Shown: piece by piece, positions 1 to 6,283 of the stretch
Layout of the letters: every line of letters starts with the position of its first letter
How positions within the stretch are numbered: the first letter of the stretch is position 1
From: Desulfobulbus propionicus
Lineage (GTDB): Bacteria > Desulfobacterota > Desulfobulbia > Desulfobulbales > Desulfobulbaceae
Direction: 5' to 3'
DNA: 32,903 nt
Assembly: GCA_002748755.1 (NCBI GenBank)
Contig: PDTD01000005.1
Location: 1 to 32,903 of the forward strand
The notes under the pieces: generated by a model
Told to the model about the DNA's origin: nothing
Seen by the model: the letters and a program-made list of their open reading frames with translations, nothing else
The model's database searches: none
Translations under genes and position numbers: made by a program

Positions 1-75
1 CTCGGTACGGGCTGCTGGCTAGGCTTTGCCCGACAGGGACTTCCTGCTCTATCGCAGGGCACCCTGTAAGAAGCA

Positions 76-90
76 CCAGGCTTCGCCTGG
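76..90. other. Short GC-rich hairpin downstream of the HD-domain gene
   Basis: Perfect inverted repeat CCAGGC-TTC-GCCTGG located 25 bases beyond the stop of the minus-strand HD gene. There is no clean T run after it on the minus strand, so it is only a weak terminator candidate. The rest of positions 1-115 shows no gene. Confidence 0.35.
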
Positions 91-115
91 CGCACTAACA
101 ATGGGATATTGACAA

Positions 116-730
116 TCAGGCAGGCAACTGCCATGGGTTGGGAGATAATGTTTGTTGGTTTTCTGCCTGGCCTGCACCCAATTCGTCCGCTTGCCTATTC
201 ATCCAGAAAAAAAGATACTGCTCCATTTCCCGGCAGCGATCAAAATGCATCCTGATGCGAGCATGTCGTGCCGGGTCCTGTTTGCCGTAACGTTTCAGGA
301 TATAGGCAAGGCGCTCTTCGAGAGTAACGACTTCATCGTGACGAACCCGCTTGTCGGCATAGAAAACAATATCCGCAGCTGTAAACAGGCCTTGGGCACA
401 ACGTTCGGGTTGGTACGATGAGAGGGTGACATGTTCAGCCACTATATGGGCAACTTCGGGATAACCGCTCTCCTGGCAGATTTCAGCACCGAGTACGGCA
501 TGATCGCAGGACTCGTCCAGGCAGATGGTCTTAGCGATATCGTGGAGCAGGGCACCTGCTGTGACCAAACGAAAATCGGGAAGAGGGTACGGCAGACGTG
601 GGCTGGCTGCCAGCCCGTTATAGATCTCCTGGGCCAGCTTGGTGACCACCAGGGAATGCTCCCTGATGTTGTCCAGCATGCCATGCACCTCCATCAGTTC
701 ATAACATTGCGTCCGATCAGGAATGCGCAT
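116..730 (-). CDS. HD-domain metal-dependent phosphohydrolase
   Basis: A 204-residue soluble protein of the HD superfamily, which hydrolyses phosphate esters using bound metal. The family ligands are visible: His25 in NIREHS, His63-Asp64 in LLHDIAK, a later His in AEHV, and an Asp in the helix ending YADKRV. The protein is little longer than the HD fold itself, with a polar, probably disordered tail after about residue 180. The gene follows hemE by 18 bases on the same strand and is probably the last gene of an ahbD-hemE-HD transcription unit. A purine-rich stretch (GACAGGGGCGG) precedes the ATG; Met13 and Met18 are possible later starts. The substrate cannot be read from the sequence, and nothing in the protein itself ties it to heme synthesis. 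Confidence 0.85.
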   Translation of the reverse strand: MRIPDRTQCYELMEVHGMLDNIREHSLVVTKLAQEIYNGLAASPRLPYPLPDFRLVTAGALLHDIAKTICLDESCDHAVLGAEICQESGYPEVAHIVAEHVTLSSYQPERCAQGLFTAADIVFYADKRVRHDEVVTLEERLAYILKRYGKQDPARHARIRMHFDRCREMEQYLFFWMNRQADELGAGQAENQQTLSPNPWQLPA

Positions 731-748
731 ATCCGCCCCTGTCTCTCT

Positions 749-1774
749 TCAGGGTTTGCCACTCAGCCGGTGGACTGCATCCACCGCAATCCTTGCTTGG
801 TCCGGCGATGTCTGCGGTTGGATACCGTGGCCCAGGTTGAAGATGTGTCCCTTGGCGCCTTGGGCATCATGGAGCAGGGCCGCAATGCGTTTTTCCAGCT
901 GAGCCTTTGGCAGAAACAGGGCCATGGGGTCCAGGTTACCCTGCAGGGCATGGTCTCCTGCCCCGGCAATAGCATCCTTGATGTTGATGCGCCAGTCCAG
1001 GCCAAGTACATCAGCCCCTGCTGTAATGGTATGGGGTAGCAACGTAGCACCGTTATTGGCAAAGTAAATAATGGGAACATCTGTTACCTGCCTCAGATCG
1101 GCGATGATGTGCTGCACGTAGGGCAGGGCAAAACGGGCATAGTCTTCCGGGGCAAGCACACCAGCCCAGGAATCGAAAATCTGCAGTGCCTGAGCACCTG
1201 CCTGGGCTTGTGCCTGAAGGTACCTGCTGGTGCAGGCGGTTATCTTGGTGAGTAGGGCGGTGTATAGAACAGGATCTTCATAGATCATTCTCTTGGTGTT
1301 GAAAAATACTTTGGAGGAACCACCCTCTACCACATAGGTGGCGAGGGTGAAGGGGGCGCCGGCAAACCCTATCAGAGGCACTTTGAGTTCTCTACGCAGC
1401 AGGCGAATAGTTTCCAGTACAAAAGGCATGGATTCCTCGGGGTCAGGAATCTGTAGCCTATCCACATCGTTTTGCGTAGTCACCGGATCAGGGAAGATCG
1501 GACCAGCCCCTTCGTGAAATTCCAGTCTGAGCTGCATGGCCTCCATGGGAATAAGAATATCAGAGAAGAGAATGGCTGCATCAAAACCAAAAATATCAAC
1601 GGGCTGCAGGGTGACCTCGGTGCAGAGTGCAGGTTTTTTACACAGCTCCAGAAAGGTAACCTTACCTCGGATTTTTTGATATTCTGGAAGATAACGCCCT
1701 GCCTGGCGCATGAACCAGACAGGTGTGTATGCCGTTGATTCGCCTCTGCAAGCTTTGAGGAAGGTGTCGTTCAT
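749..1774 (-). CDS. hemE: Uroporphyrinogen III decarboxylase HemE
   Basis: Removes four carboxyl groups from uroporphyrinogen III to give coproporphyrinogen III, in the cytoplasm. The 341-residue length is normal. The N-terminal signature FMRQAGRYLPEY, with its substrate-binding arginines, is intact, as is LFSDILIP with the catalytic aspartate, and the C-terminal region GNLDPMAL followed by NLGHGIQP is typical of the family. The start is supported by AAGGA five bases before the ATG. It lies 65 bases after ahbD and 18 bases before the HD gene, all on the minus strand. Sulfate reducers that make heme from siroheme do not need HemE for that route, so its place beside ahbD is informative (see findings). 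Confidence 0.96.
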   Translation of the reverse strand: MNDTFLKACRGESTAYTPVWFMRQAGRYLPEYQKIRGKVTFLELCKKPALCTEVTLQPVDIFGFDAAILFSDILIPMEAMQLRLEFHEGAGPIFPDPVTTQNDVDRLQIPDPEESMPFVLETIRLLRRELKVPLIGFAGAPFTLATYVVEGGSSKVFFNTKRMIYEDPVLYTALLTKITACTSRYLQAQAQAGAQALQIFDSWAGVLAPEDYARFALPYVQHIIADLRQVTDVPIIYFANNGATLLPHTITAGADVLGLDWRINIKDAIAGAGDHALQGNLDPMALFLPKAQLEKRIAALLHDAQGAKGHIFNLGHGIQPQTSPDQARIAVDAVHRLSGKP

Positions 1775-1839
1775 GGCATTCCTTACTGGGGGGTTGGGGT
1801 TGTGTCGTTCACCACGCTCAGGCGTTGTTCAGGTGTCAG

Positions 1840-2892
1840 TCAGTTGCGTGGCTCATAGGCGCAGAATGGTTCTGGCGCCATGTAGTCTCCGGACACGGCA
1901 TACGCCCTGGCGCGACAGCCTCCACAGACATGGACATATTCACAGCGGCCACAGGCCCCTTTGTAGCTTTTGAAGTCGCGCATATCCAGCAGCAGTCGAG
2001 AAGTTTCCCAGATCTCCTTGAACGGCTGTTGGTCGAGGTTTCCTGCACCTAAAGGAAAGTAGCTGCAGGGCAATACGTTTTTGTCCACATCAATCAGACA
2101 GATCAGTTGCCCGGCAAGACATCCCTTGGAGCCGCCTGTGGAAAATTTCAGGGAGCGTCTTTTAAACCTGCTGCCTTCCTTCCTGGCTTTCTGCAGGACG
2201 ATCCGGTAATATTGGGGAGCGCAGGTGGGGCGGACAAGCAGATCGGTTTCCTCTTTTTCCATGGTATAGTGCCATTCGAGAATATCTTCGTATTCATCGG
2301 CTGGGATAAGTTCTGCCATAATGTCTTCACCACGGCCCGTGGGGACGATCATGAACAGGTACCATGCTGTTGCCCCCAATGATTTGACCAACTCATAAAG
2401 GCGTGGTACTTCATTTTTATTACGTCTGGTAAAACTGGAGTTGACCAGGAAGTCGATGTCGTGCTCACGGAACAGGCGGATGGCGTTCATCGTTCCATCA
2501 AAGGCGCCGGGCTGGTTTCGGAAATCGTCGTGTATTGCAGCGCTGGCACCGTCCAGGCTTAAAGACACCATTTTGATGCCACATTCCTTGATGGCCCTGC
2601 ATGTTTGGGAGGTAACCAGGGTCCCATTGGTCGCCAGGCACATGCGCATTCCCAGGTCTGTACCGTATTGGGCAAGGTCAAACACATCCTCTCGCATCAA
2701 AGGTTCTCCTCCAGAAAGCACCATCACCGGGTCTGCATAGCCGTGGATGTCATCAAGTATCCTTTTGGCCTCGACGAAGGTGAAATCAGGATGACCTGCT
2801 ATTGCCGTTTCTGAAGAGGAACGACAGTGCACGCATTTGAGGTTGCAGCGTCTGGTGATCTCCCAGGCGATCCATTTGGGAACAAAGTCCAT
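1840..2892 (-). CDS. ahbD: Radical SAM/SPASM heme synthase, AhbD-like
   Basis: Probably converts Fe-coproporphyrin III to heme b by oxidative decarboxylation of two propionates, the last step of the alternative (siroheme-derived) heme pathway. The radical SAM cluster motif CNLKCVHC gives Cys16, Cys20 and Cys23. SAM-binding SGGEP follows, and a cysteine-rich SPASM-like C-terminus ends in [18 protein letters not shown] and [10 protein letters not shown]. The segments [17 protein letters not shown] and CGGCRARAY match what I recall of AhbD better than AhbC or NirJ, but the assignment within this subfamily is from memory. An upstream in-frame TTG at 2910 would add six residues. I chose the ATG at 2892 because GGAG lies five bases before it. 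Length 350 residues, normal for the family. Confidence 0.82.
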   Translation of the reverse strand: MDFVPKWIAWEITRRCNLKCVHCRSSSETAIAGHPDFTFVEAKRILDDIHGYADPVMVLSGGEPLMREDVFDLAQYGTDLGMRMCLATNGTLVTSQTCRAIKECGIKMVSLSLDGASAAIHDDFRNQPGAFDGTMNAIRLFREHDIDFLVNSSFTRRNKNEVPRLYELVKSLGATAWYLFMIVPTGRGEDIMAELIPADEYEDILEWHYTMEKEETDLLVRPTCAPQYYRIVLQKARKEGSRFKRRSLKFSTGGSKGCLAGQLICLIDVDKNVLPCSYFPLGAGNLDQQPFKEIWETSRLLLDMRDFKSYKGACGRCEYVHVCGGCRARAYAVSGDYMAPEPFCAYEPRN

Positions 2893-2928
2893 ATCTACTC
2901 CATCAAACAAAGTATAAACGCGGAAAGA

Positions 2929-2957
2929 ACTATATAGACTGGCTACCTTGCGGTCAA
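2929..2957 (-). promoter_or_regulatory. Sigma70-like promoter for ahbD-hemE-HD
   Basis: On the minus strand, a -35 TTGACC and a -10 TATAGT are separated by exactly 17 bases. Transcription would start near 2922, leaving a leader of about 30 bases before the ATG at 2892. Confidence 0.6.
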
Positions 2958-3018
2958 CTTCTTTTCTCTCTTGTGCAGAACAGTTTGATATGCCAGAATA
3001 TATACAATAAGTGGCTTG

Positions 3019-3244
3019 CTTGGATTTCTCATCAGCTCAGGTGGTGCCAGGTTCGGTAGTTCTTGGTACCTCATATCATTGGGGTAGATGTTTTGCCAAA
3101 ATACTGCCGAAGATGGTATCGCCTGAATTGACCTTGGATTGCACATTTTGTCGCAGTTTGGGCCTGCTCACAGACATCACATATATTTGTACTTGTCTCA
3201 TTTTTTTCAAATGAGACACAATGCTTATGAGAAATCGGGGCGAG
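3019..3244 (+). repeat. MITE-like intergenic repeat, copy 1
   Basis: About 226 bp. The left end GGATTTCTCATCAGCTCAGG and the right end TTATGAGAAATCGGGG form imperfect inverted termini. It carries the family left block GGTGGTGCCAGGTTCGG and core TGCCGAAGATGGT. Near the right end is a perfect 10-bp hairpin, TGTCTCATTT (3194-3203) and AAATGAGACA (3209-3218) with a TTTTC loop. It lies between ahbD and uspA. The small open frames across it are not convincing genes. Confidence 0.8.
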
Positions 3245-3393
3245 GTAACCCGCCTGAATCTGTGCAGGGTATCAGACCGTTCGCGTGCAAGTTCTGTTTT
3301 ATGTGTAAGGCGTTAAGGTATTGAAGAGAGTTCCGCCCAGGCTTCAAGTCTGTCAGAGATTTAAATCCAATACTTCAACCAGGGAGGCGAGTC

Positions 3394-3879
3394 ATGCAGG
3401 AGATAAAAAAAGTTCTTACCCCTATTGATTTTTCGGATAATGCTGCCAAACTGGCGGCTGGCGCAGCCTATGTGGCCGGTACTTTTTCCGCAGAGCTGCA
3501 TCTTGTTTTTGTTGCTCAAAATTTTGAAGACTACAGCGGTTTTTTTGTTCCCCCCGTCAACCTGCCAAATTTGGAAGCCGAACTACTTGAGTCTGCCAAG
3601 GAGCGTATGGTTGATTTTTGTGCAGAGAACAAGGCCGTTTTTGAAACCTACGGCGTTGAGTCGGTGAGCAGCGCGGTGCTTTCCGGCGATGTGGCGGAAG
3701 AGATTTTGGCCTATGCAGTGGAAAAGGGGATTGAATTGATTGTTATGGGAACGCACGGATACAAGGGATTTGAGCGTATCATGTTCGGCAGCGTGGCTGA
3801 AAAGGTGGTAAAAGCCGCCTGCTGTCCGGTCATGACCATTAATCCGTACAAGAGCGAGTGCGAGGAAAAACAGAAGTAA
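3394..3879 (+). CDS. Universal stress protein, UspA family
   Basis: A 161-residue single-domain UspA-fold protein, soluble and probably dimeric. It starts with the usual first strand (KKVLTPIDFSD). It has the ATP-binding signature G119-x2-G122-x9-G132-S133, followed by the last strand CPVMTINP, so it is likely an ATP-binding member. Members of the family are induced by starvation, redox and other stresses; the specific role is not readable here. The start is supported by AGGGAGG seven bases upstream. It is a single-gene unit: a repeat copy lies upstream and a clear terminator downstream. The 149 bases between repeat copy 1 and the start hold no recognised element. Confidence 0.93.
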   Translation: MQEIKKVLTPIDFSDNAAKLAAGAAYVAGTFSAELHLVFVAQNFEDYSGFFVPPVNLPNLEAELLESAKERMVDFCAENKAVFETYGVESVSSAVLSGDVAEEILAYAVEKGIELIVMGTHGYKGFERIMFGSVAEKVVKAACCPVMTINPYKSECEEKQK

Positions 3880-3885
3880 TTCCAT

Positions 3886-3929
3886 ACTGCGCCTGATGTA
3901 TGGAACCGGGCGCAGTTGTGCTCTTTTTT
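3886..3929 (+). terminator. Rho-independent terminator after uspA
   Basis: Stem ACTGCGCC (3886-3893) pairs with GGCGCAGT (3909-3916), and a T-rich tract with six Ts follows (3924-3929). It also lies just beyond the 3' end of the convergent gene that stops at 3932. Confidence 0.75.
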
Positions 3930-3931
3930 CG

Positions 3932-4981
3932 CTACGATTCTCCGGTAATGAGTGTGGCTAGAAGCCAGCGATATGCAGGATCGCCTGGGCCGCATACCCA
4001 TTGGTTCTGATCCGGGATAAACGTATCGGCAAAGAGCGCGGTCGGCGTCGTGCCTTGCACCGGGTAGAGACAGAGACAAGGCGTGGTGTCGGTTTTGAGT
4101 TTGGCCACCGCTCCTGGTAGAAGGACCTTGGGTTGCTGCGCTGCTGCTGGTTGTTCGTTGGCCAGAACGGCTTGCCAGGCAGTCAACAGTTTGTTGTCGA
4201 TTCCGGGTACGTTGTTTTCGTGTTCAGCCGGTACAGGCAGATCAAGTATCTTGGCTGTTGCAAGGTCAAGTACCCTTCGCTGTTGTGCTCTCTCCAGAAG
4301 AAGATCTGCAGCGTCGATGGACGGCGTAACGTAGACCCTGCATGACGATGGAGAGTACTCACCCAGACATAGGAGCCTAGTCCATGCTTTGAGCCTGTGT
4401 TTGAATCCCGGCGTGTCGGTTCGCAGGTTGACCTTGGCCATGGCTGCACCTTGGCAGGACAGATCGGGGTCCTCCCGCAGTGCATGGAAGAGATCTTGTT
4501 GCTTTGCCTGGATGACTGCCAGTGCATGGCGAATTTCGTCCTGTTCTTGCTCCTGCATCTCGGCAAGCTTCAGCACCAACCGTGCCTGCCAGAGCGTTTC
4601 GGTCAAGTCAGGACCACCACCCGCTTGCGGAGGACGGGAGAGACTGCTCGTAATGCTGCTCAATGTCTCCAGTGACGAAGCGTTGAACAACGCTGGGTTG
4701 CAATGAGCAATGTGACTTGCGAAGGATTCTCTGTTGTACTCAATGTCCTTGCACATGGCCTGGAATTTTTTTTGTAACGGCCCAAGGGGGGCCGGAGCAA
4801 GGAATTCCAGGCGTTTTTCTGCAAGCAGATGCGCAATACCTGGCGACTGTTTTTTGGGCAGGCAGTCCTCTCCTTCCTGTGGCTTAAGGTAGACAAGGCA
4901 AGGGAAAACCGGTAGAAGGTGTTTCAGGAAAACTGTATTGACAACTGTTTGCGGAAAGACACAGGCTGATTCTACGGACAT
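3932..4981 (-). CDS. Uncharacterised protein, 349 residues
   Basis: I do not recognise this family. The protein is mostly soluble in character. The first 35 residues contain a moderately hydrophobic stretch (FLKHLLPVFPCLVYL). The middle (about residues 120-180) is rich in Gln, Glu and Leu and looks helical or coiled-coil (LAEMQEQEQDEIRHALAVIQ). The C-terminal part has several Pro and Cys but no clear metal motif. AAGG five bases before the ATG supports the start. That ATG shares the four bases CATG with the start codon of the divergent membrane gene, leaving no separate promoter space. Downstream it converges on uspA. The long frame and sensible composition suggest a real gene, probably restricted to related bacteria. 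Confidence 0.7.
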   Translation of the reverse strand: MSVESACVFPQTVVNTVFLKHLLPVFPCLVYLKPQEGEDCLPKKQSPGIAHLLAEKRLEFLAPAPLGPLQKKFQAMCKDIEYNRESFASHIAHCNPALFNASSLETLSSITSSLSRPPQAGGGPDLTETLWQARLVLKLAEMQEQEQDEIRHALAVIQAKQQDLFHALREDPDLSCQGAAMAKVNLRTDTPGFKHRLKAWTRLLCLGEYSPSSCRVYVTPSIDAADLLLERAQQRRVLDLATAKILDLPVPAEHENNVPGIDNKLLTAWQAVLANEQPAAAQQPKVLLPGAVAKLKTDTTPCLCLYPVQGTTPTALFADTFIPDQNQWVCGPGDPAYRWLLATLITGES

Positions 4982-5342
4982 GGCGACCTTAAGGGAAAAA
5001 ATTGGATGTATTCTGACAGCAGGCGTATACCTGCTCTTTCATCTTCGTTTGGGTACGGATATCGTTTCCACAGTCTACGGTACAGGATACCAGATATTGT
5101 TGACAGCGCCATATGCTCTCGGCTTTACCTACATACTGGTCATTGTTTTTCGAAGACTTGCTGGCAAACAGAATATACCCTGGGACAGAACCCTGCGTAT
5201 CTATTGTACCGTGGGAATTTTGTTTGCCTTCTTTTTTGCTCTCTACGAATACGCCGGACAGGGGCAAGGGCCCCTGGGACCTGAGGATGATCCTACAGAC
5301 GTATCACGGTTTTTGCCTGATAAACCCCCGAACGGGCAGTAG
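4980..5342 (+). CDS. Small membrane protein, about three helices, unknown function
   Basis: About 120 residues with three hydrophobic segments: near residues 7-24 (IGCILTAGVYLLFHL), 36-58 (ILLTAPYALGFTYILVIVF) and 71-88 (YCTVGILFAFFFALYEYAG). A hydrophilic, acidic, proline-rich tail follows. No family is recognised. The start is uncertain: the ATG at 4980 has no convincing ribosome binding site, while an in-frame TTG at 4938 has AGGA eight bases upstream and would overlap the divergent neighbour. The last 50 bases overlap, antisense, the end of the beta-helix gene (stop at 5293). Both overlaps lower confidence, but the membrane pattern is not what a random frame gives. Confidence 0.5.
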   Translation: MATLREKIGCILTAGVYLLFHLRLGTDIVSTVYGTGYQILLTAPYALGFTYILVIVFRRLAGKQNIPWDRTLRIYCTVGILFAFFFALYEYAGQGQGPLGPEDDPTDVSRFLPDKPPNGQ

Positions 5343-6096
5343 CGGTAGGCATAAGAAGACACTCTGGGGATAATACGGTACCCGGATTGGTGACAGAATT
5401 GCAGCCTGTCTGACATCGGTCCCCCAGGATGGCGCCGAATTTTCGCAGTCCGGTGGTCAGCATGCCTTTGGTTGTTCGCACCTCGACATGACCGGGCAGA
5501 AACCGAAAGTTGGCGCATTTGGTTCCCGCACCCAGATTGACGGCATTCCCTAGAATGGTGTCACCGAGATAGGCAAAATGGCCCGCCTTGGCATCATTGA
5601 GGAAGATGGAATGTTTGATCTCTGTGGTGTGACCAACCACACAGCGTTTGCCAATAATGCAGTTCCCTCGTATATAGGCCCCCTGGCGTATTTCGCTGTA
5701 GTCACCGATGATGGCCGGTCCTTTGATATAGGCGCCAGGCTCTATGAGCACACCGTGACCGATGCTGATATCCTTACCGATGAGGACAGCTCCGGCCATG
5801 ATAACCGAGGCTCCTTCGATCTTTTGACCGTTTTCACTGACGGACAGACCGCCTTTGGTGGTGTCTCCGTAGGTAACAGTACATTCTCGGGCGTTGAGCA
5901 GTCGGTCGTTATGGACAATTAACGGGCTGGAGAGAGGGATTCCCTCTGAGAGACTTCGGTGTTTCAGAGAGGGTTTTGTGTGGCTCCGAGTGTAGTCTTT
6001 GAGCTTTTTCAGCCCATCCCAGACATAATCGCAATCTTGGAAAAGGTCGCAGTGGGGGAAATCGCTCAGGTCAAAAAAAGAATCCGGGCTAAGCAT
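5293..6096 (-). CDS. Left-handed beta-helix (hexapeptide repeat) protein, GlmU C-terminal-like
   Basis: Roughly residues 90-230 are hexapeptide repeats of a left-handed parallel beta helix (for example VIMAGAVLIGKDISIGHGVLI and NAVNLGAGTKCANF). This resembles the acyltransferase half of GlmU and related sugar-nucleotide enzymes. The N-terminal 85 residues lack the GlmU pyrophosphorylase signature, so this is not full GlmU. It is probably an acyltransferase or sugar-phosphate-binding homologue; the substrate is unknown. I place the start at the ATG at 6096 (267 residues) because AGGA lies seven bases upstream. The longer frame from 6189 adds 31 residues unlike the rest. It is divergent from lon, and its 3' end overlaps the small membrane gene by 50 bases. 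Confidence 0.78.
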   Translation of the reverse strand: MLSPDSFFDLSDFPHCDLFQDCDYVWDGLKKLKDYTRSHTKPSLKHRSLSEGIPLSSPLIVHNDRLLNARECTVTYGDTTKGGLSVSENGQKIEGASVIMAGAVLIGKDISIGHGVLIEPGAYIKGPAIIGDYSEIRQGAYIRGNCIIGKRCVVGHTTEIKHSIFLNDAKAGHFAYLGDTILGNAVNLGAGTKCANFRFLPGHVEVRTTKGMLTTGLRKFGAILGDRCQTGCNSVTNPGTVLSPECLLMPTATARSGVYQAKTVIRL

Positions 6097-6213
6097 ATCA
6101 GTGTCCTGTTTGCAGAATGAATGATAGATTGGAGATATACTAGTATCTCTATAATTGGTCGATGCCCATATGTTCAAGTGAATTCGCAACTGATTTATGC
6201 ACTTTGCATCTGC

Positions 6214-6242
6214 TTGACTTCATTTAAGGTCATGTTTACCTT
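6214..6242 (+). promoter_or_regulatory. Possible lon promoter
   Basis: TTGACT and TACCTT are separated by 17 bases, about 40 bases upstream of the lon start. The -35 is good and the -10 poor. No clear heat-shock sigma-32 promoter was seen. Confidence 0.3.
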
Positions 6243-6283
6243 GCAGTTGAAAAACTGAATAGACCCCAATGAGGAGGACAAGA

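Noticed and set aside
431-1039. 202-codon plus-strand frame
   Set aside because: Antisense to hemE and the HD gene, both of which have strong family signatures; no plausible protein features.
2943-3146. 67-codon minus-strand frame with the segment [14 protein letters not shown]
   Set aside because: It runs across the left end of repeat copy 1. A similar peptide (LPKLVPPELMNNP) appears in copy 3 only because the repeat ends are alike at the DNA level.
6078-6094. Sequence GAATCCGGGCTAAG at the start of the beta-helix gene, like the repeat right terminus
   Set aside because: It encodes part of the sensible N-terminus (MLSPDSFF). The neighbouring bases do not match the repeat on either side, so it is probably chance.
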